A stretch of 64,000 nt of DNA, taken from positions 697,143 to 761,142 of the forward strand of contig NZ_JAPVBG010000001.1 in assembly GCF_026967805.1 (NCBI RefSeq), read 5' to 3'. The notes under the pieces were generated by a model that was not told the DNA's origin, made no database searches, and was given only the letters and a program-made list of their open reading frames with translations. Below, piece after piece: positions 29,305 through 37,132 of the stretch. The stretch comes from Blastococcus sp. VKM Ac-2987. GTDB taxonomy: Bacteria > Actinomycetota > Actinomycetes > Mycobacteriales > Geodermatophilaceae. The translations under genes and the position numbers were made by a program. The stretch's first letter is position 1. Each line of letters opens with the position of its first letter.

Positions 29305-31086
29305 TCAGCCGCCGGGCGACGGCGGCACGGGGAGGGCCAGCCCGTCGGAGGCGGCCTCGTCCACCGCGGCCGTGCTGCCGGCGGTGGACGGATCCGCCCA
29401 CGCGGTCTCCACGACGGTCACGGTCGGGCCCGAGACCGCGCTGGCGTACTGCGCCGAGCGCAGCTGCGCCGGGGCGCCGTCGTAGCCGACGCCCTCGCGG
29501 AGGAGGTCGTTGACGTTGCCGCTGCCGTTGCGGTCGGTGAGCACGCGCAGCTCGCGGGCCACGGCGGCGTCGGACATGGTCACCCGCGACACCGACACGA
29601 CGACGGGTGCGCCGTCGACCTCGGCGGAGTACAGCGCCCGGGAGAGCCCCGCGCAGTCGGTCGCGGCGAAGAAGTCGGCCACCGCCCCGTAGGCGTGGCC
29701 CGCGCACGTGTCGTCGACCTGCACCGCCTCGACGGTGAAGTCGGTGCCGTCGACGGCGCGCACGTCGCCCGCGGCCGGCCCGGGCGCAGCGGTGCCCGGG
29801 CCGGGCGTCGCGCTGCCGGGGACGTCGTCCGGGCCGTCGCCGAGCAGGAACCAGGCACCCGCCCCCACGAGGGCGACCAGCACCACGACGGCGCCGAGGA
29901 GGACGGCGCTCCAGCGCCCCCGCCCGGGGGTCGCCGGATCGGCGCCCCGATCGGCGGCGGTGACACCCCGCCCGGAGGCGGTGGCGCCCCGGCCGGGGGC
30001 GGCGCCCCAGGCCGGGGACAGCGGTGGCCTGGCCGGTGGCTCGGCTGCCCGCGGGGTGGCCGGCAGCACCGCGGTCCGGGGCCCAGCGGGCGGCACCGTG
30101 CCGCCGTCCCGCTCCGCGCCGGCGAAGAGGCCGCCGATGCCGTCGTCACCGCCCGGCGGGGCGGGCGTGCCCTCCACCTCGACGGTGTCGCGCCGCCCGG
30201 GCCGTCCCGGCACCGGCGCGGCCGCGGCCACCGCGGCGGCGTTCGCCGAGGCGACCGAGGCCGCCACCGCCCTCGCCACGGCGGTCGCGCTCAACGGACC
30301 GCCCGCGTGCACCGGCGCAGCCGTCCCGGCGGCGTTGACGGCGCCGTCCGGGGCCGGGTCGTCGCGTCCCGCCGGCGGTGCCACCTGCGGGGAGGCGGCC
30401 ATCGCCGCCGGGGTGAACAGCTGCGGACGCCGCAGGACGTAGGGCGAGTACGGGAACGCCTCGCCGTTGAGCTCCTCGACCGTGGGGCCGCGGCCGGGCA
30501 GCTCGAGCGCCTCCAGCGCGGCCCGCACGTCGGCGGTGGTCCACAGCCGCGGGTTGTCCACGCCGACGTGGCGGCCGGCCCGGGCGAAGGCGAGGAGGAG
30601 CGAGCGCGGGTCGAGGGTGGCGACCTGGTCGCCCTCGCCGAGGTCGCCGTCGGCCGGCACCAGGCCGGTGACCTCGCCGACCAGCACGGTGAGGCGGGCG
30701 ATCCGGCCGGGCTCCAGCCCGGCCCGCCGCAGCTTCACCGCGGTGTCCATACCGGCCCGCATCAGCCCGTCCAGCGGCGTGGACCCGCCACCGGAGAGCT
30801 GCAGCACCTCGCCGGGAGCACCCTCGGGGCCGATCGTCCAGGCCCCCTCGGGCCGGGCCGTGACGACGCCGGACTGCCGCAGCACCTCGACCACCCGGAT
30901 GACCGCGACGCCCTCGGGCACGAGCAGGACGGCGTCGGACTGGCGGCGGCCCAGCGGCCCGTCGACCAGCGGCAGGGAGGCCACCACCGCCGCCCGCACC
31001 GACGCGCCGGTGTCCCACCGCGCGAGCTCGCCGAAGAAGGCGCGCTCCCCCGCCGTCTCCAGCGGCGCCGGGGTCAGGGCCAGCAC
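29305..31086 (-). CDS. Large single-pass membrane protein with NERD-like N-terminal domain
   Basis: This 593-residue protein has an N-terminal domain (about 1-210) in which SDAVLLVPEGVAVIRVVEV resembles a NERD (nuclease-related) core, but the usual acidic-Lys pair is not evident. A long Ala/Pro/Gly-rich linker (~220-400) follows, then one membrane segment (SAVLLGAVVVLVALVGAGAWFLL) and a ~150-residue extracytoplasmic domain containing two cysteines (DDTCAGHAY, ATDCAG). The GTG at 31086 follows GGAGG and is preferred over longer starts. The function is unknown, and the NERD relation is only tentative. Confidence 0.6.
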   Translation of the reverse strand: MLALTPAPLETAGERAFFGELARWDTGASVRAAVVASLPLVDGPLGRRQSDAVLLVPEGVAVIRVVEVLRQSGVVTARPEGAWTIGPEGAPGEVLQLSGGGSTPLDGLMRAGMDTAVKLRRAGLEPGRIARLTVLVGEVTGLVPADGDLGEGDQVATLDPRSLLLAFARAGRHVGVDNPRLWTTADVRAALEALELPGRGPTVEELNGEAFPYSPYVLRRPQLFTPAAMAASPQVAPPAGRDDPAPDGAVNAAGTAAPVHAGGPLSATAVARAVAASVASANAAAVAAAAPVPGRPGRRDTVEVEGTPAPPGGDDGIGGLFAGAERDGGTVPPAGPRTAVLPATPRAAEPPARPPLSPAWGAAPGRGATASGRGVTAADRGADPATPGRGRWSAVLLGAVVVLVALVGAGAWFLLGDGPDDVPGSATPGPGTAAPGPAAGDVRAVDGTDFTVEAVQVDDTCAGHAYGAVADFFAATDCAGLSRALYSAEVDGAPVVVSVSRVTMSDAAVARELRVLTDRNGSGNVNDLLREGVGYDGAPAQLRSAQYASAVSGPTVTVVETAWADPSTAGSTAAVDEAASDGLALPVPPSPGG

Positions 31087-31237
31087 GTCGTCCTCCGGGG
31101 GCACTCGGGTTCTGCGGTCAGGGCTCCGCCGACACGCGACGCGGGGCACCGGTCCGGTCGGTTCTCCGTGGCGCAGCCGTCCCCTGACGCTACGTCACGG
31201 GTGCGGGTGCCCCGGCGCCGCCGGCCGGTGCGGTGGG

Positions 31238-32422
31238 TCAGGCGGCGACGCGCTCCGGCGCGGCGGCCGTCTCGTCCGCGACGCGCCAGCGGGCGAGCCA
31301 GGAGCTGCGCTCCAGCACGTCCACGCCGCCCCAGAGCACGGCGAACCCGACGGCGACGGGCAGCACCGACCACCAGTCCCACGGCGGCAGCAGGCCCAGC
31401 GCGTCCAGCGGGAACGCGAGGGCGTAGACGGCCGCCGTGACGACCAGCGCGGCCGCCCAGCCGGGGATGCGCCGGGTGACGGCGACGTCGATCAGCACCG
31501 CGCCCAGGATGAGCACGACCGGCAGCACCGAGGGCGGGAAGCCGGTGGCGGACAGCCCGAGCCACATGACACCGCGGTAGCCGAGGTAGACGACGGCGAT
31601 CACCGTCGCCGTCCAGCGCAGCCGGACCACCTTGCGGGCCACCACGAGCGCGAGCAGGCCGGCGCAGACCAGCCACGCCGGGTGCACCCAGGAGGGCACC
31701 GGCAGCATGAACATCGTCGGCGTCTGGCCCTGCGCGGCGGCGAAGTCCAGCAGGGACGGCTCGGCCGTCGTCAGCCCCGCTTCGTAGGCCTCCAGCGAGA
31801 GGACGCCGTACTCCTGGTGCTGGTTCGGGAAGAGGACGTTCTCGACGAAGAACAGCCACAGGCCGAGCGACACCAGGTCCCGGGTGCGGCCCGGTGCCGC
31901 GTACAGCCACCAGCCGCGCAGCGCGCCGGCGAGCATGATCGCCGTCCCGATGTAGAGCAGCGCGTGGCTCGGGCTCCAGCTGGTGATGTCCAGCCCGTTG
32001 ACCCGGTGGTTGACGATGTCGATCGGGACCGCGATCAGGAACAGGCCGATGCCGGCCTGCATCAGCCGCAGTGCACGACGGTCGACGCCGTAGCCGCTGT
32101 AGCTGTGGAACAGCACCAGGACGACGACGGCCGCGGTGCCCACCGTGTTGAGCAGGTGCGGGGGCGCGAGGTCGTCACGAAGCCACTTGAAGTGCCAGGA
32201 GACGTCCCACGAGGAGCCGAGCATCTTCAGCAGGAAGGCCGCCAGCCACGCGGTGTAGATCCAGCGCAGCTCCGTCTGGTCCGTGGCCCGGCCCGGGCGA
32301 CCGGGTGTCATGTACCCCGCCCACAGCCACCGAACGAGGGCGATCGGGTGGGCCAGGCCGGCACGGAGCGTGCCCGGCGCCGCGGGCACGGGGGGCGCGG
32401 CGGGGGCGGGGGCAGAAGACAC
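31238..32422 (-). CDS. Multi-pass integral membrane protein of unknown function
   Basis: This 394-residue protein begins with a Pro/Ala-rich cytoplasmic stretch (1-20) and then shows about nine to ten hydrophobic segments, for example IYTAWLAAFLLKMLGS, AAVVVLVLFHSY, ALLYIGTAIMLAGALRG, LVCAGLLALVVARKVV and AAALVVTAAVYALAFPLDALG. Conserved-looking polar features include WDVSWHFKW, the VPIDIVNHRVNGLDITSWSPSHALLY stretch and ENVLFPNQHQEYG. The His/Asp-rich loops could hold a metal or a catalytic site. I do not recognise the family. Confidence 0.75.
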   Translation of the reverse strand: MSSAPAPAAPPVPAAPGTLRAGLAHPIALVRWLWAGYMTPGRPGRATDQTELRWIYTAWLAAFLLKMLGSSWDVSWHFKWLRDDLAPPHLLNTVGTAAVVVLVLFHSYSGYGVDRRALRLMQAGIGLFLIAVPIDIVNHRVNGLDITSWSPSHALLYIGTAIMLAGALRGWWLYAAPGRTRDLVSLGLWLFFVENVLFPNQHQEYGVLSLEAYEAGLTTAEPSLLDFAAAQGQTPTMFMLPVPSWVHPAWLVCAGLLALVVARKVVRLRWTATVIAVVYLGYRGVMWLGLSATGFPPSVLPVVLILGAVLIDVAVTRRIPGWAAALVVTAAVYALAFPLDALGLLPPWDWWSVLPVAVGFAVLWGGVDVLERSSWLARWRVADETAAAPERVAA

Positions 32423-32460
32423 GGGCGAACTTCCTGACGAGAGGACGTTCCGGGGACCCT

Positions 32461-32502
32461 AGCCGTGATCGGTTCCGATTCCGAGCCATTCCGGTCACGG
32501 CT
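32461..32502. repeat. Inverted repeat in the divergent promoter region before orn
   Basis: The arms at 32461-32472 and 32491-32502 pair over 12 bp with one mismatch and an 18-nt loop. They lie between the membrane-protein start (32422) and orn (32580), so an operator is more likely than a terminator. Confidence 0.35.
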
Positions 32503-32565
32503 CCGGGCGGCGTGGGGCACGCGGGCACCCGCGGGGTGATCGGGGCGGCCGGGACGGGCGGTGCG

Positions 32566-32571
32566 TACTGT
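32566..32571 (+). promoter_or_regulatory. -10 box of a probable leaderless promoter (orn)
   Basis: TACTGT ends 8 nt before the GTG at 32580. Confidence 0.45.
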
Positions 32572-32579
32572 CGGGCGGC

Positions 32580-33227
32580 GTGGCGGAGAGCGCGGGGCAC
32601 CTGGTCTGGATCGACTGCGAGATGACCGGGCTGGACCTGGCCAAGGACAAGCTGATCGAGGTCGCGGTGCTGATCACCGACTCCGAGCTCAACGTCCTCG
32701 ACCCGGGGCTGGACCTCATCATCTCCGCCGAGGACGCCGACCTGGACGGCATGACGGAGTTCGTCGCCGAGATGCACGCCAAGTCCGGGCTGACCGACGC
32801 CGTCCGGGCGGCGACGCTCACCCTCGCCGAGGCCGAGCAGCAGATCCTGGCCTACGTGAAGCGGTTCGTGCCCGACCGGCGCACGGCCCCGCTGTGCGGC
32901 AACTCGATCGGCACCGACCGGGGCTTCCTCGCCCGCGACATGCCCGAGCTCGACGACCACCTGCACTACCGGATGGTCGACGTCTCCTCGGTGAAGGAGC
33001 TGGCCCGCCGCTGGTTCCCCCGCGTGTACTTCGCCCAGCCGCCCAAGGGGCTAGCCCACCGGGCGCTGGCCGACATCATCGAGTCGGTGCGGGAGCTGGC
33101 CTACTACCGGCGCACGCTGTTCGTCCCGGCGCCGGGCCCCCACGGCGACCAGGCCAAGAAGGCCGCCGGCGAGGTGGTCGACGCGTTCGCCGAGCTGCTG
33201 CCCTCCGGCGACGCCGGCCCCGCCTGA
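32580..33227 (+). CDS. orn: Oligoribonuclease (DEDDh 3'-5' exoribonuclease)
   Basis: This 215-residue protein degrades very short RNA (and pGpG-type dinucleotides) to mononucleotides. The DEDDh motifs are intact: [11 protein letters not shown] (Exo I, residues 10-20), [18 protein letters not shown] (Exo II) and [12 protein letters not shown] (Exo III with His and Asp). [13 protein letters not shown] is also family-typical. The C-terminal ~20 residues are an Ala-rich extension. The GTG at 32580 is used; a TANNNT box lies just upstream. Confidence 0.96.
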   Translation: MAESAGHLVWIDCEMTGLDLAKDKLIEVAVLITDSELNVLDPGLDLIISAEDADLDGMTEFVAEMHAKSGLTDAVRAATLTLAEAEQQILAYVKRFVPDRRTAPLCGNSIGTDRGFLARDMPELDDHLHYRMVDVSSVKELARRWFPRVYFAQPPKGLAHRALADIIESVRELAYYRRTLFVPAPGPHGDQAKKAAGEVVDAFAELLPSGDAGPA

Positions 33228-33267
33228 CCGCTCCGACTCCCCCGGTGGAGCCGAGTCCGGGCTCCGG

Positions 33268-33273
33268 TATCGT
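33268..33273 (+). promoter_or_regulatory. -10 box of the tRNA-His promoter
   Basis: TATCGT lies 41 nt before the tRNA. The same GGTATCGTT string precedes the tRNA-Lys gene at 58298, which supports both as tRNA promoters. No clear -35 is seen. Confidence 0.5.
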
Positions 33274-33314
33274 TGTCCCGTTCCCTCCGGGCGGCTGCGT
33301 CCGGGGAGCATCAC

Positions 33315-33391
<77 letters not shown>

Positions 33392-33393
33392 GC

Positions 33394-33430
33394 GGAAGTG
33401 CTGGTCAGCGGCTCGCTGACCAGCACTTCC
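33394..33430 (+). terminator. Strong hairpin after tRNA-His
   Basis: A perfect 16-bp stem (33394-33409 with 33415-33430) and 5-nt loop begin two bases after the CCA end. No long T-run follows. It is most likely the tRNA terminator. Confidence 0.75.
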
Positions 33431-33754
33431 TGCGTTGTGGCGGCACCCGGCCCGCACCTCGCGGAGCAGCCGGGCGTGCGGGGGGAGCGCCGCTCGGGCT
33501 CCTATCCCGGCCGGACCGCACACGCCGAGGGGTGTGCGAATCCTGCGTGTCACCTGGGGCGTTGGTAGCGGAGAGCACTTGTCCGGTTGCAATGTGTCAT
33601 CAGACCCGGTTACTTGTTGTCCATGACCACAACGGAACGTCTTCAGCCGGATCGGTGCGGGCACGAGCGGCAGTCGCCGCCTGACGGTGGCGTTCCCGCG
33701 GGCGGTGGCCGAGCGGGCGGCGCTCATGCCCGTCCCCGGTGGGGCGTCGGTCGT
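33431..33754. other. Intergenic region between tRNA-His and the polysaccharide-lyase-like gene
   Basis: About 320 bp without a gene I can support. It holds a slightly AT-richer stretch near 33575-33625 that could carry the downstream gene's promoter, but no convincing -35/-10 pair. Short open frames here lack ribosome sites. Confidence 0.5.
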
Positions 33755-35116
33755 GTGAACCGCAACCTCCTGGCCTCCGGCGCGCTCGCGAGCGTCGCCC
33801 TCGTCGCCTTCTCGTCCATGGCCATCGCCGCTCCCGAGCGGCTCCCCAGCGGCGCCGAGGTCACCGCCGAGGACTACAACGAGCTGCTCGAGCAGGTGGA
33901 GGCGCTCGAGGCCGTCGTCCGCGCCGAGCACCCGGGCGCCTTCCCGACGGAGCCGACGGGGCCGACCGAGCCCCCGGCCGGGCCGACCGAGCCCCCGGCC
34001 GAGCCGACCGAGCCCCCGACCCAGCCGACCGAGCCCCCGACCGAGCCCGAGCCGGAGCGCGCCGTCCTCCCGGCTCCGACCGACTTCACCGTCCGCTCCG
34101 TCGACCAGCGAGCCGTCGCCGACTGGGCCGATGTCGAGAACGCGACCGACTACGTGATCCGGGAGCGTCGGACGCCCGAGGAGCTCCGCGTCGTCACCGA
34201 GAGCACCCGCACCTCGCCGGTCCTCTCGCTGACGGAACCCGACTACTACTACTCCGTGGCGGCCCGCGACGCGGACGGCGTCATCGGCACGTGGTCCGCG
34301 GAGGTCCACGTCGTCATCACGGCCCCCACGACGGAGGCGGCGCCCACCCAGCCCCCGCCGGCCGAGCCGGAACCCGCGCAGCCGGCGGCCCAGCCGACCC
34401 GCGTCTGGGACTACGAGGCGGGCGGCTCCCTCGTCCCGCCGTGGATGGAGATCCACGCGCTCCGGTCCGACCAGCACGGCATCACCACGGAGAACCCGTA
34501 CCCCGGCACCACGCGGTCGGCCTTCTTCACCGTGAAGCGGGGCGACACCGGCTGGAACGGCACCCGGGGGACGCTGCGGTCCGAGGTCCGCGACTCGATC
34601 GCCAACTCGGGGAACGTGAAGGAGGGGACCGACCAGTGGTGGGCGTGGCCGACGTTCTTCCCGGCCGACTTCAACTGGGACGAGCGAGGCCAGTTCCTCA
34701 TCTTCACCCAGTGGCACCAGACGGTGAACTCGGGCAACCCGAACGTCCACTTCTGGTCGGACGTGAACGAGCACCTCATGGTCGACGTGCGCGGCGGGAC
34801 CGGTGGCCGGGTCGCCGGTGACGCCCAGTACACCCGGACCTTCGACCTCGGCCTGATCGACAAGGGCTCGTGGAACGACTTCATGGTCCACTTCGTCTGG
34901 TCCTCGGACCCGAGCAAGGGCCTGATCGAGGTCTGGCACCAGGGCGAGCGGGTGCTGTCCGAGAACGTGGCCAACCTCTACGTGGGCCAGTCGGTCTACA
35001 TCAAGCAGGGGATCTACTCGGCGGCCGGGACCAACCGGGTCCACCGCATCCAGCACAGCGTGCTGCGCCACGGCCCGACGCGCGCGTCCGTCGAGGGGCT
35101 CCCCTCGCTCGACTGA
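33755..35116 (+). CDS. Secreted protein with fibronectin-III-like module and C-terminal polysaccharide lyase (heparin-lyase-like) domain
   Basis: This 453-residue protein has a signal peptide (VNRNLLASGALASVALVAFSSMAIAA), a short helical segment, a Thr/Pro/Glu repeat linker (about residues 69-100), a beta-rich Fn3-like module (~108-190), a second Pro-rich linker and a ~230-residue C-terminal domain. That domain contains TLRSEVRD, FLIFTQWHQ, WNDFMVHFVWSS, IEVWHQGERV and VYIKQGIYS, matching the PF14099-type lyases of heparinase I or glucuronan lyase kind. It would cut an acidic polysaccharide outside the cell. The GTG at 33755 starts directly at the signal peptide. Confidence 0.78.
   Translation: MNRNLLASGALASVALVAFSSMAIAAPERLPSGAEVTAEDYNELLEQVEALEAVVRAEHPGAFPTEPTGPTEPPAGPTEPPAEPTEPPTQPTEPPTEPEPERAVLPAPTDFTVRSVDQRAVADWADVENATDYVIRERRTPEELRVVTESTRTSPVLSLTEPDYYYSVAARDADGVIGTWSAEVHVVITAPTTEAAPTQPPPAEPEPAQPAAQPTRVWDYEAGGSLVPPWMEIHALRSDQHGITTENPYPGTTRSAFFTVKRGDTGWNGTRGTLRSEVRDSIANSGNVKEGTDQWWAWPTFFPADFNWDERGQFLIFTQWHQTVNSGNPNVHFWSDVNEHLMVDVRGGTGGRVAGDAQYTRTFDLGLIDKGSWNDFMVHFVWSSDPSKGLIEVWHQGERVLSENVANLYVGQSVYIKQGIYSAAGTNRVHRIQHSVLRHGPTRASVEGLPSLD
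33961..34044 (+). repeat. Four tandem 21-bp units coding a Pro/Thr/Glu linker
   Basis: The units begin at 33961, 33982, 34003 and 34024, each starting GCCGACCGAGCCCCCG and differing only in the last bases. They encode repeated PTEPPxx heptapeptides inside the lyase-like gene and probably form an extended spacer. Confidence 0.85.
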
Positions 35117-35140
35117 CGCGCGGCTGCGCAGGCTGATCGG

Positions 35141-35190
35141 ACCGCCCCGGGTCCGGTGGAGGCACGACACCCCACCGGCACCGGGGCGGT
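35141..35190 (+). terminator. Hairpin after the polysaccharide-lyase-like gene
   Basis: The arms 35141-35159 and 35172-35190 pair over 19 positions with two mismatches and a 12-nt loop, 24 bp after the stop codon. There is no T-run. Confidence 0.6.
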
Positions 35191-35296
35191 CCGGCGGCCC
35201 GGCGGCGCAGCCCGTGAGGATGCGGTCGAGTCGCCGTCGCTGGTCGGGTGTGGTCCGATGCCGGCGGGAGACGGGTCGAGCGTAGTGGGGGCGCGG

Positions 35297-36244
35297 GTGA
35301 ACCGGAGCCAGCGCGACGTCGCCGTGATCGGGGCCGGGACGATCGGGGTGTCGTGGGCGGCCTTGTTCGCCGCCCACGGCTGCACGGTCCGGGTACAGGA
35401 TCCGCGTCCCGACGTCGGCTCCGAGGTCGAGGCGGCGGTCCGTCACTACACCGGCCTGCAGGCCGGCACGGCCGGCGAGAGCCCCGGGCAGCTGCTGGCC
35501 CGCATCCAGGTGGTCGACGACGTCGAGACCGCGGTCGCCGGCGCCGACGTCGTCCAGGAGAACGCCCCGGAGCGGCTGCCGCTGAAGCAGGAGCTCATCG
35601 CCCGCATCGAGGCCGCCGCCCCCGTGAGCGCGCTGATCGCGTCCTCGACGTCGGCGCTCATGCCCAGCGACCTGGCCCGGGAGATGCGCACCCCGGAGCG
35701 TCTGGTGGTCGGGCACCCGTTCAACCCGCCCGAGGTGATCCCCCTGGTGGAGGTGGTCCCCGGCCGGCGCACGTCACCGGAGACGGTCGAGCGGGCGGTC
35801 GCCTTCTACCGGTCGGTGGGTAAGACGCCCGTCGTCCTGCACAAGGAGATCAGCGGGTTCGTCGCCAACCGGCTGCAGTCGACCCTCTTCCGCGAGTGCG
35901 TCTGGCTGGTCTCCCAGGGCGTGGTGAGCGCCGCCGAGCTCGACCGCATCGTCACCGAGTCCATCGGGATCCGCTGGGCGACCGCCGGGCCGTTCGAGAG
36001 CTTCCACCTCGGCGGTGGCCCGGGCGGGATGCGGCACTTCCTCGAGCACCTCGGCCCCGGTATGGCCCGGCGCTGGAAGACCGTCGAGCAGCCCGAACTC
36101 GACGAGGCCACCGTCGAGCTGATCAGCGGCCAGGTGGAGGATCGCTTCGCCGGGCGCGGCTACGACGAGCTGACCGACGTCCGCGACCGCGCCCAGCTCG
36201 CGGTCATCGAGGCGAGGGACGCCGTGCGGGGCGGGCAGGACTGA
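35297..36244 (+). CDS. 3-hydroxyacyl-CoA dehydrogenase-family NAD enzyme (carnitine/gulonate dehydrogenase-like)
   Basis: This ~315-residue single-unit enzyme has the NAD loop VAVIGAGTIGVSWAALFAAHG at the N-terminus. The catalytic-type segments are IASSTSALMPSDLA and RLVVGHPFNPPEVIPLVEVVPG (His in HPFNPP), followed by GFVANRLQ. The HPFNPP form and the ~315-residue size are typical of L-carnitine dehydrogenase and L-gulonate dehydrogenase (lambda-crystallin) relatives rather than FadB. The start at 35297 is uncertain; an ATG at 35258 is possible. Its stop overlaps the next gene's ATG (TGATG), so it works with an acetoacetate-decarboxylase-like enzyme, suggesting oxidation of a 3-hydroxy acid followed by decarboxylation of the 3-keto acid. 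Confidence 0.78.
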   Translation: MNRSQRDVAVIGAGTIGVSWAALFAAHGCTVRVQDPRPDVGSEVEAAVRHYTGLQAGTAGESPGQLLARIQVVDDVETAVAGADVVQENAPERLPLKQELIARIEAAAPVSALIASSTSALMPSDLAREMRTPERLVVGHPFNPPEVIPLVEVVPGRRTSPETVERAVAFYRSVGKTPVVLHKEISGFVANRLQSTLFRECVWLVSQGVVSAAELDRIVTESIGIRWATAGPFESFHLGGGPGGMRHFLEHLGPGMARRWKTVEQPELDEATVELISGQVEDRFAGRGYDELTDVRDRAQLAVIEARDAVRGGQD

Positions 36245-36981
36245 TGGACGCCGACGAGGTCCGGCGGCAGTCGACCACCCCGCTGGGCGCGCCCGCCTAC
36301 CCGTCGGGCCGCTACCGGTTCACCGGCCGCGAGTACCTCAACATCCTGTACCGGACCGACGCCGAGGCGATGCGCCGCGTGGTGCCCGAGCCGCTGACGA
36401 TCGGTGACCCGCTCGTGAAGTTCGAGGTCATGCGGATGCCCGACGTCACCGGCCTGGGCGCCTTCACCGAGTCCGGGCAGGTGCTGCAGGTCGAGTACGA
36501 GGGCGAGCGCGCCGACTACCTGCACGCCATGTACGTCGACAGCCTGGCATCGATCGCCAGCGGCCGGGAGATCAGCGCCTTTCCGAAGAAGTCGGGCACG
36601 CCGCAGCTCTACGTCGACTCCGACACCCTCGTCGGCACCCTCGACTACGGGACGCTGCGGGTCGCCACCGCGACGATGGGCTACAAGCACGCGACGCTGA
36701 GCGAGGAGGACGCGGTCGCCGAGATCGGCCGGCCCACCTTCGGGCTCAAGATGCTGCCCGGCTACGACCGGCGCCCGCGCATCCTGGAACTGGTCCGCAG
36801 CCAGATCACCGACGTCACCGTCCGCGGCGCCTGGACCGGCCCGGCCCGGCTGCAGCTGTTCGAGCACGCGCTCGCCCCGCTCGCCGACCTGCCGGTCCGG
36901 GAGATCGTCTCGGTCAGCCACATCCTCGCCGACCTGACGCTGGGCCGGGCGAGCCTGGTCTTCGACTACCTGCAGGACTGA
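36244..36981 (+). CDS. adc: Acetoacetate decarboxylase-family protein
   Basis: This 245-residue protein matches the family length. It carries YLHAMYVDSLASIASGREISAFPKKSGTPQLYVD, where the FPKK lysine pair corresponds to the Schiff-base Lys and its neighbour. The Glu-rich GREI segment and GLKMLPGYD are also typical. Classic members decarboxylate acetoacetate to acetone and CO2; relatives act on other 3-keto or 2-keto acids. Overlap with the dehydrogenase gene by one base suggests they act in sequence. The following hairpin at 37076 ends the operon. Confidence 0.87.
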   Translation: MDADEVRRQSTTPLGAPAYPSGRYRFTGREYLNILYRTDAEAMRRVVPEPLTIGDPLVKFEVMRMPDVTGLGAFTESGQVLQVEYEGERADYLHAMYVDSLASIASGREISAFPKKSGTPQLYVDSDTLVGTLDYGTLRVATATMGYKHATLSEEDAVAEIGRPTFGLKMLPGYDRRPRILELVRSQITDVTVRGAWTGPARLQLFEHALAPLADLPVREIVSVSHILADLTLGRASLVFDYLQD

Positions 36982-37075
36982 CCCGACGCCGGTGGTCGCA
37001 CCGATGGCCCGGCGGGTCCACGCTGCGCCCGGGAACCGGCCCGGCCCGGCCGGCGCGGTCGGCAGGGACCGGAGT

Positions 37076-37113
37076 GCGGGCGCCACCGGCTCCCCGGAGC
37101 CGGTGGCGCCCGC
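37076..37113. terminator. Bidirectional terminator hairpin between convergent genes
   Basis: Two 18-bp arms (37076-37093 and 37096-37113) are exact reverse complements with only two bases between them; the real loop will be larger. It is placed to stop transcription from both the decarboxylase operon and the nucleotidase gene. Confidence 0.75.
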
Positions 37114-37132
37114 CGTGGACGTCTGCCCGGTG

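Noticed and set aside
29116-31440. 774-codon open frame on the plus strand
   Set aside because: It runs antisense to the membrane-protein gene at 29305-31086; its translation is low-complexity Arg/Gly/His-rich and typical of a high-GC shadow frame.
33961-34044. Possible CRISPR-like tandem repeat
   Set aside because: The units abut without spacers, are 21 bp and in frame, and encode a Pro-rich linker in a secreted protein.
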